Shown: positions 33,089 to 41,821, counted from the stretch's first letter. The stretch: DNA of 59,668 nucleotides from an uncultured Peptostreptococcaceae bacterium (GCA_947283485.1 CAMYOU010000007.1:1-59668), one strand, 5' to 3'. Made by a program: numbers and translations. Notes: generated from the letters alone by a model not told the origin.

Positions 33089-33562
33089 ATGAAAAAAAGA
33101 ACGTCACGTATCGCTAGAGTCGCATTGGCACTTGTACTGTGCATGAGTCTGATGCCGGTTATGGCAATGGCTGTAGAACTCATTCCGCCGAGTACTGCTG
33201 CAGGTCAGCGTCAGCCCGGCACTGAGAGTCGGTACAACGTATTCGTCCCGATTAACAAGGAAGATCCCTCGGCAAGACGTCCGTTTGACTTCGGGCGTGA
33301 GAATGTACCGGCAGAACCGGAAAAAGAGCCGGAGAAACAACTCGAAAAACAGCCGGAAAAAGAACCCGAAAAACGGTATGAGGACATCGACAGCACCGTA
33401 ACCTCTCGATATATCAAAATCATGGAGAGCGGGAAAGGTTTTGAAGAACTCTGGTCGAATCGTGAAAGTCCGCTCTGGACACTCGGCGATATCCAACAAT
33501 ATCTCGCGCGTAGAGGTATGAGAATCCCGACCGCAGGCGTCGACTCAGCCGCTCATCGTTAA
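33089..33562 (+). CDS. Small secreted protein with a Pro-Glu-Lys repeat linker, function unknown
   Basis: A 157-residue protein with a clear signal peptide (basic MKKRTSRIAR, hydrophobic core, likely cleavage after VMAMA). The mature part has a short Ser/Thr/Gln region, a repetitive segment of PEKEPEK-type units (about residues 77-95), and a C-terminal globular-looking part ending DIQQYLARRGMRIP. I recognise no family and no cell-wall anchor. ATG 33089 has AAGGAGG 7 bases upstream. It lies divergently beside the receptor-kinase operon, so it could be its ligand or output; this is inference. Confidence 0.75.
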   Translation: MKKRTSRIARVALALVLCMSLMPVMAMAVELIPPSTAAGQRQPGTESRYNVFVPINKEDPSARRPFDFGRENVPAEPEKEPEKQLEKQPEKEPEKRYEDIDSTVTSRYIKIMESGKGFEELWSNRESPLWTLGDIQQYLARRGMRIPTAGVDSAAHR

Positions 33563-33638
33563 AGACAAAATCGTTCTAACCCATACGCATCCATCCGTTC
33601 TCTTCATGGATCGTGTCGCATCAACCGAAACAGACATG

Positions 33639-33678
33639 AAAAAACGCCCGCAGGCGATGAACCTGTAGGCGTTTTTTT
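33639..33678. terminator. Bidirectional terminator
   Basis: AAAAACGCC (33640-33648) pairs with GGCGTTTTT (33668-33676), and CAGG/CCTG extends the stem inward. A seven-T tract serves the secreted-protein gene, and six A residues serve the convergent radical SAM gene. Confidence 0.88.
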
Positions 33679-33703
33679 GTGGCACGGTACAATTTGGAAA
33701 TCA

Positions 33704-34567
33704 TTACAATGCACGCATGCTTTCGCTGCGCAGGGCGTCATGTTTGAGAGCGCGGTCGATGGTCTCCAGGAGTTTCTCTTTGTCACGGTTGAGGTGACCG
33801 GCAAGCGGTACATAATTCGATGCGTGGTTCGCGCGAAACTCCGCACCGTCACAGTCGATCTCTTCGAGGAAGAGTTTGATTTCACGGAGTGCGTCTTCTG
33901 CGGAGAGAGGGACGAAACGACCCTCGATATAGTCCGTATACATGGGACAACCGGGTTCCAGATACAGCGTGAGATAGGCGATGTAGTCTACGGGAATTCC
34001 GGAGAGAAGCCGTGCCGAAGAGATGGCGTGTTCTCTTGATAGTTCTTTGCCGCCGAGACCGCTGATGAGCGTAACGGAGGTCCGAATGCCCGCTTTCTTC
34101 GCTTTCACAAGCGCCGCGCGCGTTTCCTCCGCGGTGATGCGCTTGTCGACTTTTTGGAGAACCCGATTGCTGCCGGATTCCGCGCCGATGTAGAGCATGG
34201 CAAGACCCGCCTCGCGAAGTGTGCAGAGCTCCTCATCGGTCTTTCGAAGAATGTCGAGCGCGGTGGCATAGGCGGAAATGCGTTCCACAAAGGGCATCGT
34301 GCGATTGATTTCCTTTAGGATGGCGAGGATCATGTCCGTGCGCATGACGAGTGCGTCGCCGTCTCCGATAAAAACGCGTCGCCACGGTGCGGACGCAGCG
34401 GCTTCTCGCACGTCGTTTAGAATCTCTTCGAGCGGTTTGATGAAAAAACGGTCTTTTTTGTACATTTTGCAAAAGGTGCAGGTGTTGTTGGCACAGCCGA
34501 CCGTCGCTTGCAAAATAAAACTGTATGCCTCGCTGGGCGGACGATAAATATCTCCGATATAGTTCAT
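33704..34567 (-). CDS. Radical SAM protein
   Basis: A 287-residue protein with the cluster-binding motif CANNTCTFC near residue 25, a SAM-binding GDGDALVMR region, and AMLYIGAESGSNRVL, typical of the Elp3/HemN-like barrel. The C-terminal part is short and has no extra cluster or B12 domain. Homologues are annotated only as radical SAM proteins, and the substrate is unknown. The start follows AGGAGG on the minus strand, one base after the upstream gene's stop, so the pair is co-transcribed. Confidence 0.85.
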   Translation of the reverse strand: MNYIGDIYRPPSEAYSFILQATVGCANNTCTFCKMYKKDRFFIKPLEEILNDVREAAASAPWRRVFIGDGDALVMRTDMILAILKEINRTMPFVERISAYATALDILRKTDEELCTLREAGLAMLYIGAESGSNRVLQKVDKRITAEETRAALVKAKKAGIRTSVTLISGLGGKELSREHAISSARLLSGIPVDYIAYLTLYLEPGCPMYTDYIEGRFVPLSAEDALREIKLFLEEIDCDGAEFRANHASNYVPLAGHLNRDKEKLLETIDRALKHDALRSESMRAL

Positions 34568-34568
34568 G

Positions 34569-35387
34569 CTATGCCTCCTTGGTCATCGTTTGAAAAACAA
34601 TTCGAAATAATTCATCGATCTCCGTACGCCCGTCGCCGTCTTCCAAGAGAAAATCCTCGGGCGCAAGGAGATGGTTATCGCGGTGATGAGAAATGCCTTT
34701 CATATACCGCGCATCGTGATAGAGGATCGGTGATCCCTCTAAGAGTGCTTCTTTTGCTTCGGGGGCGAAACGAAAAACATTTTTCTTCACTTCGAGCATG
34801 AATGCGGGCGTGACATAGTGAAGATCACTGACTCCATCTTCAAACGTTCCCGTATAGACTCCGTTTTTGTAGCCGTCGGGAAGATAGAAGAGAACTCCTC
34901 CGCGGTACCGGACAAAAAACCGTCTCCGACACGTCTCAAGAGCGGCCTCGAGCGATGTGAGAAAGACTCGGTGCGCGGGCAAGAACGGCAAGAGGTCTTC
35001 TTTCGTCACGCCTTTCTTGTAGAGTTTTTGGATCTCATACGGCGAGACAGGCGACTCGAGACGAAGTTCTTCCACGATGCGATCTCTCGAAACGCGATAG
35101 GGAAGAAGTTTCTTCGCTTCGACATAGAGATCCCGCGAATGAAACGTCGGGTATTTGAGACCTGTTTCCTGCACTGCGCGGGCAAGCAAAGGGAAAAAGG
35201 ATGTGTCGCCGGCGTAATGGATGATCTCACCCTCCAATTCATCGCAAAGGGCGCGGTAAAAAGCGCGTCGACTTATTTCATCGGCGTCATGGGACAGAAA
35301 AAAAGTCTTGTCATTTGAAAACTGCACAAAGAAAATATGCGCGTCGCGCCGGAGTGCGGTTGTAAAGAAGATCATTTGCTTTTTCAT
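34569..35387 (-). CDS. Hypothetical protein, possibly RNase H-fold (YprB-like)
   Basis: A 272-residue soluble protein. The spacing of IFFVQF, then GEIIHYAGDTSFFPLLARAV, then YPTFHSRDLYVEAKKLLPYR vaguely recalls the exonuclease-type RNase H fold of YprB proteins. The first acidic metal ligand is not convincing, since FFTTALRRD stands where DxExT would be expected. It may be a degenerate member or unrelated. It is the first gene of a minus-strand pair with the radical SAM gene and diverges from the cysteine desulfurase gene. GAGGTG lies 5 bases before the ATG. Confidence 0.5.
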   Translation of the reverse strand: MKKQMIFFTTALRRDAHIFFVQFSNDKTFFLSHDADEISRRAFYRALCDELEGEIIHYAGDTSFFPLLARAVQETGLKYPTFHSRDLYVEAKKLLPYRVSRDRIVEELRLESPVSPYEIQKLYKKGVTKEDLLPFLPAHRVFLTSLEAALETCRRRFFVRYRGGVLFYLPDGYKNGVYTGTFEDGVSDLHYVTPAFMLEVKKNVFRFAPEAKEALLEGSPILYHDARYMKGISHHRDNHLLAPEDFLLEDGDGRTEIDELFRIVFQTMTKEA

Positions 35388-35405
35388 AGAGCACCTCGTC
35401 TTTCT

Positions 35406-35456
35406 ATTTTAGCGCAAGCATGCGAACTTTTCACCCTGACGGGTTTTCGGTATAAT
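35406..35456. promoter_or_regulatory. Divergent promoters between the hypothetical gene and the cysteine desulfurase gene
   Basis: On the plus strand TTTTCA (35428-35433) and TATAAT (35451-35456) are 17 bases apart and drive the desulfurase operon. On the minus strand a TAAAAT (35406-35411) can serve the hypothetical gene, but its -35 is weak and would overlap the plus -35. Confidence 0.65.
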
Positions 35457-35480
35457 AAGGGGAAGTAAAGGAGACTTCAT

Positions 35481-36602
35481 ATGTACTATTTGGATCATAC
35501 GGCGACAACGGATGTGCATCCCGAGGTGCGGGATGCCATGGTGCGGGCGATGGATTCGTTTGCGAATCCGTCCTCTTTGCATACGCTGGGGCTTGAAGCG
35601 GAACATCTCGTGCGCGATGCGAGGGCGACGCTTGCAAGGGAACTCGGCGCATCGGAACGACATGTCGTCTTCACATCCGGCGGAACCGAAGCGAATAATC
35701 TTGCCATATTCGGCACGCTAAGACGCGGGGATCTCTTCGTCACGACGGCGGTGGAACATCCCTCCGTCCGCGCGTGCATTGAGCCGCTCCGTGCGCGAGG
35801 GGTCGAGACGATCACGGTCGGCGTCGATGAAGCGGGACGGATCGATCTTGCGGCCTTGGAACATGCACTCGAGAAGAAACCGCGCCTTGTGAGCGTCATG
35901 CAAGTCAACAACGAGCTTGGAACAATAGAGCCGATCGACGAAGTGCAAAAACGCATCCGTGCGATTTCGCCCAAGACGCTTTTCCATGTGGACGGCGTGC
36001 AGGGCTTCGGCAAACTCCCAACGAGAATGAACGCGATGGATCTCTATTCTCTCTCGGGACACAAGATCCACGGTCCCAAGGGCATCGGAGCGCTCGTGAC
36101 GGGGAAAGATCTCCATCTTTCTCCGATTTTATACGGCGGCGGTCAGGAACGCGGCGTGCGCAGCGGCACGGAGAATGTCTACGCCATTGCCGGACTTGGG
36201 AAAGCGATCGAACTGCGCAAGGACAACGACGAGCGATTTGAACGTGTGAGAGCCTTGTGGCAACGTCTTAGAATGCGCCTGTCGGAAATTCCGGATTCCA
36301 AGATTCTAAGCCCCGAAGACGGCAGTCCCTATATTCTTTCCGTGACTTTTGCGGGGATCCGTTCCGAGGTGCTCCTCCATATGCTCGAGATGGAAGAGGT
36401 CTATGTTTCCACCGGATCGGCGTGTGCCAAAGGCAAGAAAAGTTCCGTGATGGAGGCCATCGGTCTGGACACACGTTTTTCGGACGGTGTCGTTCGGGTC
36501 TCGCTTGATGATATCTTTTCTGTGGAGGACATGGACACCGTTGCGGATATTTTTGCACAAAAAGTGGGAGAATTACGAGAAATGATGGGAGGCAAGAAGT
36601 GA
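35481..36602 (+). CDS. Cysteine desulfurase (NifS/IscS family)
   Basis: A 373-residue PLP enzyme opening YYLDHTATTDVHPEV, with TSGGTEANNLAIFG, the PLP lysine in SLSGHKIHGPKGIGAL, and the active-site cysteine loop STGSACAKGKKSS. It releases sulfur from cysteine as a persulfide. The gene overlaps thiI by four bases. In B. subtilis the same pair (NifZ-ThiI) makes 4-thiouridine in tRNA, so this enzyme is most likely the dedicated sulfur donor for ThiI rather than for iron-sulfur clusters. No iscU or sufU gene is adjacent. AAAGGAG precedes the ATG. Confidence 0.93.
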   Translation: MYYLDHTATTDVHPEVRDAMVRAMDSFANPSSLHTLGLEAEHLVRDARATLARELGASERHVVFTSGGTEANNLAIFGTLRRGDLFVTTAVEHPSVRACIEPLRARGVETITVGVDEAGRIDLAALEHALEKKPRLVSVMQVNNELGTIEPIDEVQKRIRAISPKTLFHVDGVQGFGKLPTRMNAMDLYSLSGHKIHGPKGIGALVTGKDLHLSPILYGGGQERGVRSGTENVYAIAGLGKAIELRKDNDERFERVRALWQRLRMRLSEIPDSKILSPEDGSPYILSVTFAGIRSEVLLHMLEMEEVYVSTGSACAKGKKSSVMEAIGLDTRFSDGVVRVSLDDIFSVEDMDTVADIFAQKVGELREMMGGKK

Positions 36603-37768
36603 AGCACGTCATCAGTGTAAGTTACGGAGAGCTGACCTTAAAAGGGAAAAATCGTTCCAGATTCGAAGATCAAGCGATCTATAAGGTACGCAGAAGTCTT
36701 CGCCATTTTCACGTGGAGCGTATTTATAAGGAACAGGGAAAATTTTATATCGAAGCAGAGAAGAACGACATTCCCGCAATGATCGAAGAGATGAAACACG
36801 TCTTCGGCATCGTGAGCATGAGTCCTGCAATTCGCGTGGATAAGGACATCGCGGCGTGCGAAGAGGCGTGCCGCAGTGTAGTCGCGGGAAAGACCGGGAC
36901 GTTCAAGGTGCAGGCACATCGTTCGGATAAGTCGTTTCCGATGAACTCGCCGGAGCTCAATGCCCATCTTGGCGGCATTGTCTTGAAGTCCAATCCCAAT
37001 CTCAAAGTCGATGTCAAAGACCCCGATTTTATTCTCTATATCGAGGTCAAAAAATACATTTATATTTATACGGAACGCATCGAGGGCACGGGCGGACTTC
37101 CATCCGGCTCGAGCGGCAGAGGACTTTTACTCCTATCGGGCGGCATCGACTCGCCGGTCGCAGGCTATCTCATGGCGGGACGCGGCATGGAACTCGGATG
37201 TCTGCACTTCCACTCGTATCCCTTTACACCCATTCGCGGGGAGGAAAAGGCGAAAGACCTCGCTCGCGTCGTGGCGGAGTATACGGGACCGATGAGTTTT
37301 TTCAGCGTCAATCTCTTGCCGATTCAGAAGAGCATTATGCAAAACGCACGAGAGCGTGAAATGACGATCCTTTCGCGTCGTTTTATGATGCGCATCGGCG
37401 AACGCATTGCACGGGAACACAGCTATCAAGCTCTTATCACAGGTGAAAGCTTGGGGCAGGTCGCAAGCCAGACGATTGAGAGCGTCGATGTCATCAATCG
37501 CAGTGTCGAGATGCCGATTCTAAGACCGCTCATCGGCATGGACAAACGCTATATCACAAGCGTCGCGGAGAGAATCGGCAGCTTCCCGATCTCGATTTTG
37601 CCTTTTGAGGACTGCTGCACGGTCTTTTTGCCCAAGAGACCGGTCACGAAGCCGCGACTCGAGGATATTCTCGAGAGCGAAGCAAAACTCGACATCGAGG
37701 GTTTGGTATCGGATGCCATCGACAAGATGGAACTGACCCGGATCAAACCCGACGGAGCGGAAGCATGA
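36599..37768 (+). CDS. thiI: tRNA 4-thiouridine synthase ThiI
   Basis: A 389-residue protein with an N-terminal ferredoxin-like and THUMP region (SYGELTLKGKNRSRFE, then FKVQAHRSDKSFP), and the PP-loop ATP motif LLLLSGGIDSPVAGYLMAGR. It lacks the C-terminal rhodanese domain found in E. coli ThiI, matching the shorter Bacillota form that receives sulfur directly from its partner desulfurase, encoded upstream with an overlapping start. The start codon is GTG 36599. It forms 4-thiouridine at position 8 of tRNA, with a possible side role in thiamine synthesis. Confidence 0.94.
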   Translation: MKHVISVSYGELTLKGKNRSRFEDQAIYKVRRSLRHFHVERIYKEQGKFYIEAEKNDIPAMIEEMKHVFGIVSMSPAIRVDKDIAACEEACRSVVAGKTGTFKVQAHRSDKSFPMNSPELNAHLGGIVLKSNPNLKVDVKDPDFILYIEVKKYIYIYTERIEGTGGLPSGSSGRGLLLLSGGIDSPVAGYLMAGRGMELGCLHFHSYPFTPIRGEEKAKDLARVVAEYTGPMSFFSVNLLPIQKSIMQNAREREMTILSRRFMMRIGERIAREHSYQALITGESLGQVASQTIESVDVINRSVEMPILRPLIGMDKRYITSVAERIGSFPISILPFEDCCTVFLPKRPVTKPRLEDILESEAKLDIEGLVSDAIDKMELTRIKPDGAEA

Positions 37769-38196
37769 AACGGGCGTTTTTTATCCTGCTCATTTTACTC
37801 CTAGCCGCCGTTGGCTACGGATTTTACCATACGACACGGGCGATGGAAAAAGCAACACGCACGGAACAAAAGCTCCTGCAGGAAGCACTTGAGAAAAAGA
37901 AGACACTCATCGATGAGACCATCGAAGAGACAAGATCTTTCCCCGAGCAAAGCAAAATCGTCACGGAAGCAGCCGAGATCCTTCAATCGGAACGCGATCG
38001 TGTCGAGGCGGGAGAACAGTTCTATGAAGCACTGGGAGACATTGAGACGGTGGGTGCATATTACGGAGTTACGATGAAAAAAATGGATGTCGCGCCCTAT
38101 GAAGAGGTGATGAAACGCTATCGAGATGCGCAGATTCAAGTGCAAAAACTCCGTACGACGATTCCGGGGAAATGGCTCGCGCAGTGGGGAGGCTGA
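37765..38196 (+). CDS. Small membrane-anchored coiled-coil protein, function unknown
   Basis: A 143-residue protein with one N-terminal helix (about residues 4-22) that serves as an anchor or signal, then mostly charged alpha-helix with Glu/Lys-rich segments. No family is recognised; it looks somewhat like a LemA-type short helical protein but lacks its motifs. The ATG overlaps the thiI stop by four bases, and the next gene starts three bases after its stop, so it is part of the same transcript. Confidence 0.65.
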   Translation: MKRAFFILLILLLAAVGYGFYHTTRAMEKATRTEQKLLQEALEKKKTLIDETIEETRSFPEQSKIVTEAAEILQSERDRVEAGEQFYEALGDIETVGAYYGVTMKKMDVAPYEEVMKRYRDAQIQVQKLRTTIPGKWLAQWGG

Positions 38197-38198
38197 TC

Positions 38199-39017
38199 AT
38201 GAACTTCAAACGAATTCTTGCGATCTTACTCGCGATAAGTTTTCTTATTCCGTGCTCTGCGACGGCACTGAGTATGCCGAAGAATCAAGAACTGATCCTC
38301 ATCGACAAATCCCTTTCGTCGGAGGATGCAGATGCCGTCAAAAAACTTTTGGGCGCGGAAGATTCGGGCGCGCTCACGCTGAGCCTTGATTTACAAGGAA
38401 TGCTCGGGAGCGAGAAATCGATCCGTGCGGCGGCCTATTATATTCCGGGAGACGGAGAACTTGTCATTGAAAAGAGGACGCCCGACGAACTTCAGGGAAT
38501 CGATTCTCGTTTTGTCGCAGAGGAAGTCCGCCGGATCGGACTTACAACGGGCACTCTAAGGATCGCTTCGCTGGATGCGATGCAGGCGGAAACTTTGCAA
38601 AATCTAAACGGGAACATCGGTCAAAACATTTTGCAAAACATCGATAAAGAGGACCTTGCAAGGCAAATCAAAAAACAGATTCCCAAACAGGCGGGCAATT
38701 TACTCGATCGTTTCATCCATTATATCGAGGATGAATGGTTTATCATTACGCGTGGAAACGACGACGGCACATGGATGGCGGAAGCCAAAAAGAGTCTGGA
38801 GTCGGTCGGACTTCAAGAGGGCAAACCCGAGCGCGAAGAGAGAGAGAACGCCGATGATCCTGTTTCAAAAAGTGAAGCCGACACGAAAGAGCAAAGCAAA
38901 TCCGAAGAGACGGAAACGACAAAGAATGAGACGACACAGCGAGTGAAGTCTGTGTTTGAAAGTGTTAAAATGGCAGTAAAGAGCGTCGCCGATATCATAT
39001 GGAGTCTCTTTCAATGA
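38199..39017 (+). CDS. Secreted protein, weakly DUF1002 (YpuA)-like
   Basis: A 272-residue protein with a signal peptide (MNFKRILAILLAISFLIPCS, then ATALS). The region from SLSSEDADAVKKLLGA through RAAAYYI and the later GTLRIASLDAMQAETLQNL has the order seen in DUF1002/YpuA proteins, but this is a weak resemblance. The C-terminal 60 residues are acidic and lysine-rich and end in a helix. ATG 38199 is chosen for GGGAGG about 8 bases upstream. Function unknown. Confidence 0.6.
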   Translation: MNFKRILAILLAISFLIPCSATALSMPKNQELILIDKSLSSEDADAVKKLLGAEDSGALTLSLDLQGMLGSEKSIRAAAYYIPGDGELVIEKRTPDELQGIDSRFVAEEVRRIGLTTGTLRIASLDAMQAETLQNLNGNIGQNILQNIDKEDLARQIKKQIPKQAGNLLDRFIHYIEDEWFIITRGNDDGTWMAEAKKSLESVGLQEGKPEREERENADDPVSKSEADTKEQSKSEETETTKNETTQRVKSVFESVKMAVKSVADIIWSLFQ

Positions 39018-39412
39018 GCAAGTGGAGAGACAATGTACGCCGCATGATGGCGGGACGATACGGGGTCGACTCGTTTTCGAAATTTCTCGCCGCACTGGCA
39101 CTCGTATCGGCACTTGCGAATTTCTATTTTCGATCCTTCCTCGGAACACTTGCTCTCATTTTGCTCATTCTCGTGTATGCACGCGCATTTTCGAGAGATT
39201 TTGCAAAGAGAAGCCGCGAAAACGCTCGCTTTTTGGCATGGTTTGCACCGATTACGGGATTCTACTATCGTCTTTTAGGCAGACTCAAGGATCGCGAGCA
39301 TCGCTATCTTCGTTGCCCGAAGTGCAAAGAGAGCTTGCGCGTTCCGAGAGGGAAAGGAAAAATTCGCATCACCTGTCCCAAATGCAAAACGGTGTTTGAG
39401 AGGAAGACATGA
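39014..39412 (+). CDS. Small membrane protein with a C-terminal zinc ribbon
   Basis: A 132-residue protein with two adjacent transmembrane helices (about residues 22-55), a basic linker and a C-terminal zinc ribbon formed by CPKCKESLRVPRGKG and TCPKCKTVF. The ribbon resembles the MJ0042-type finger. ATG 39014 overlaps the upstream stop (ATGA), with GGAG 9 bases before; an in-frame ATG at 38999 is possible. It overlaps the cation efflux gene by four bases. Its role is unknown. Confidence 0.68.
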   Translation: MSKWRDNVRRMMAGRYGVDSFSKFLAALALVSALANFYFRSFLGTLALILLILVYARAFSRDFAKRSRENARFLAWFAPITGFYYRLLGRLKDREHRYLRCPKCKESLRVPRGKGKIRITCPKCKTVFERKT

Positions 39413-40356
39413 GAGAACGGGAAGCCGACAACGGAAAAGGATGCATCACGGATTCCGGCGCGAGACAACGCTTGATTCGGAGGAGCGGACTTGTGGGCAT
39501 CGCGGCGAATTTGTTATTGGCAGCGATCAAAATCAGCGGCGGACTACTCATCTCAAGTGTCGCCGTGGTTTCCGACGGACTCAACAATCTCGCCGACATG
39601 CTCTCAAGCAGTGTCACGCTCGCTTCTTACTATATTTCGAAGAAGCCTGCGGATGAACAACATCCCTACGGACACGGGCGTTTCGAATACGTGGCGTCTT
39701 TTATTGTCGCGACGATGATTCTCCTAACCGCGGCGGAACTCTTCCGCGCATCGGTGGCGAAGATCCGAAACCCCGAGCCGTCTCAACTTTCGAATTATGT
39801 ACGCTACGGTATGCTCTTTTCCATTGCGGTGAAAGGCTTTCTCTTTTTCTTCAATCGCAGAATTGATCAAAGAATCTCTTCGACATTGATCCGCGGGGTC
39901 GAGAAGGACAGTCTCTTTGACAGTCTGATTACCGGCGGCATCCTCCTCGGCTTTTTTCTTGCGCGCTTCCTACCGTTCGAACCGGATGGATGGATCTCCT
40001 TCATCCTCACGGTGCTTCTTTTCTACAATGGGTATATTCTCATGCGTGCGACTGTGGCGAAACTCTTAGGCGAGAAAGTGGATGACAAACTTCAAGAAGA
40101 AATTATATCCGTCATTATGACGGGCTCTTATATACGCGGATACCATCATCTCGATCTTCACGAGTACGGAAAAGAGAGAGTTTGCGGCTCCGTACACGTC
40201 GAAGTCCCGAAGAACATCACGGTCGAAAAAATGCACCGCGAGATCGATATGCTCGAGCACAGGATCAAGGAGCGATTCGGTGTGACGATTACCATGCACA
40301 TGGATCCGGTTTATGAAATGGAGGCGGACGATGAAGATTCTAAACCCTACGCTTGA
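39409..40356 (+). CDS. Cation diffusion facilitator family transporter
   Basis: A 315-residue efflux protein with six transmembrane helices and a C-terminal cytoplasmic domain. The metal site is in VVSDGLNNLADMLSS (helix 2) and KDSLFDSLITGG (helix 5), and HPYGHGRFEYVASF is the family's basic loop. The helix 2 motif with Asn-Asn, rather than the His-Asp of zinc transporters, suggests Mn or Fe, though this is not decisive. It exports divalent metal from the cytosol using the proton gradient. Confidence 0.9.
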   Translation: MREREADNGKGCITDSGARQRLIRRSGLVGIAANLLLAAIKISGGLLISSVAVVSDGLNNLADMLSSSVTLASYYISKKPADEQHPYGHGRFEYVASFIVATMILLTAAELFRASVAKIRNPEPSQLSNYVRYGMLFSIAVKGFLFFFNRRIDQRISSTLIRGVEKDSLFDSLITGGILLGFFLARFLPFEPDGWISFILTVLLFYNGYILMRATVAKLLGEKVDDKLQEEIISVIMTGSYIRGYHHLDLHEYGKERVCGSVHVEVPKNITVEKMHREIDMLEHRIKERFGVTITMHMDPVYEMEADDEDSKPYA

Positions 40357-41338
40357 CGACAAGGCAATCGACGAAGCGGCAGCACTTCTTCGTGTGGGTG
40401 AAGTCGTTGCGATTCCGACCGAAACGGTCTATGGTCTTGCGGCGGACGGTCTCAACGAGGACGCCTGTCGAAAAATTTTTGCGGCGAAACAAAGACCGGC
40501 GGACAATCCTTTGATTTTGCACATTGCAAAACGCGATGAACTTGCGCGATTGACACCCGATCCCGAGCTCGGGGAAGCACTCTTTCCGTTATGGCCGGGA
40601 CCCTTGACCTTGATTTTCCCAAAGAGCGATATCATCCCCGACTGCGTGACGGCGGGAGGAGATACGGTCGCCGTTCGTATGCCGACTCACCCGATTGCAC
40701 GCGCCGTGATCGAAGCGGCGGGTGTACCTCTTGCTGCACCGAGTGCCAATCTCTCCGGGAAACCCAGTCCGACGAACGCCCGGGATGTGGTCGAAGACAT
40801 GGAGGGGCGCATTGCCGCCGTATTGGACGGAGGGGCGTGTTCCATCGGTGTCGAGTCCACGGTTGTCGATCTGACCTCGCAACCGGTGAAGATTCTAAGA
40901 CCGGGGTACTATACGGAAGAAGACTTGCGGGTCTACATACCGGACATCACGACCGACAGTGCGCTCGTGAAAGCTCGAGAAATTCCGAAATCTCCGGGGC
41001 AAAAATATCGACACTATGCGCCGCGCGCAGAAGTTGAAGTCTACATGGGTGAACGGGAGCGCGTGCACGCGGCGATGCAAAGACGACTGGAGTCGCAAAC
41101 CGTAACGGGCGTGCTCGTCTTTGACGATGCATTGGCATGCTTCTCTGTGCCTACGTTCGCCATGGGACCGCGCGAGGACATGCATGTGATGGGAGAACGT
41201 CTCTTCTCTGCACTCAGAGAGATGGATCGACGCGGCGTGGACCGCATCCTCATTGAATTTCGACGCGAGAAAGGATTCGGAGAGACGCTCTACAACCGTC
41301 TTATGAAAGCGTCGAGCGGCAGGATGATTGACGTATAG
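40331..41338 (+). CDS. ywlC: Threonylcarbamoyl-AMP synthase (Sua5/YwlC)
   Basis: A 335-residue protein with the YrdC domain (IPTETVYGLAADG, AKQRPADNPLILHI, LAAPSANLSGKPSPT, then GVESTVVDL) and the extra C-terminal Sua5 domain, so it is the long two-domain form. It makes threonylcarbamoyl-AMP from threonine, bicarbonate and ATP for the universal t6A tRNA modification. ATG 40331 is preferred because GGAGG at 40319-40323 lies 7 bases upstream; it overlaps the efflux gene by 26 bases. Together with rpiB and upp this recalls the B. subtilis ywlC to upp region. Confidence 0.93.
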   Translation: MKILNPTLDDKAIDEAAALLRVGEVVAIPTETVYGLAADGLNEDACRKIFAAKQRPADNPLILHIAKRDELARLTPDPELGEALFPLWPGPLTLIFPKSDIIPDCVTAGGDTVAVRMPTHPIARAVIEAAGVPLAAPSANLSGKPSPTNARDVVEDMEGRIAAVLDGGACSIGVESTVVDLTSQPVKILRPGYYTEEDLRVYIPDITTDSALVKAREIPKSPGQKYRHYAPRAEVEVYMGERERVHAAMQRRLESQTVTGVLVFDDALACFSVPTFAMGPREDMHVMGERLFSALREMDRRGVDRILIEFRREKGFGETLYNRLMKASSGRMIDV

Positions 41339-41394
41339 CTTTGCAAAAACGGCGTGGATAAAAGAAGTTGAATGAAAAACAAAGGAGGATTTCA

Positions 41395-41820
41395 TTGAAA
41401 GTCGGAATTGTTTCAGATCATGGAGGATACACGCTCAAAGAGGAACTCAAGAAGACATTTTCATTTGTAGACTACGGCACGGATTCCGAGGCATCCGTCG
41501 ACTATCCGGATTACGCGAAGAAGCTCGGAAAAGCAATCCAAGACGGAGAAATCGATCTCGGCGTCGCAATTTGCGGTACGGGCATCGGCATTAGCATTGC
41601 CCTGAATAAAATGAAAGGCATTCGTGCCGCGCTTTGTCATAACGAGTTTACCGCTCGCATGGCAAGAAGACACAACAATGCCAATGTTCTATGTATCGGA
41701 GGTCGCGTAACCGGCGTGGAAGTTGCAAAAGCACTAACGCAGGTATTTTTGGACGAGACCTTTGAAGGCGGTCGTCACGAGGCACGCCTGAATAAAATAA
41801 AAGCCATCGAGGAGGAATAA
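41395..41820 (+). CDS. rpiB: Ribose-5-phosphate isomerase B
   Basis: A 141-residue RpiB/LacAB family protein: VGIVSDHGGYTLKEEL at the N terminus, DYPDYAKKLG, the active-site cysteine in AICGTGIGISIALNK, and CHNEFTARMARRHNNANVLC. It interconverts ribose 5-phosphate and ribulose 5-phosphate. The start is TTG 41395, 6 bases after AAAGGAGG; upstream ATGs lack a ribosome binding site. upp follows after one base, so the pair links ribose phosphate to nucleotide salvage. Confidence 0.93.
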   Translation: MKVGIVSDHGGYTLKEELKKTFSFVDYGTDSEASVDYPDYAKKLGKAIQDGEIDLGVAICGTGIGISIALNKMKGIRAALCHNEFTARMARRHNNANVLCIGGRVTGVEVAKALTQVFLDETFEGGRHEARLNKIKAIEEE

Positions 41821-41821
41821 A

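Noticed and set aside
33314..33376. Pro-Glu-Lys repeat as a CRISPR or satellite array
   Set aside because: The units are short, imperfect and in frame inside a coding region, so it is a protein linker.
33679..33700. Possible sigma-54 promoter starting TGGCACG
   Set aside because: The -12 part should read close to TTGCA but reads ATTTGG, and the site lies in a terminator spacer between convergent genes.
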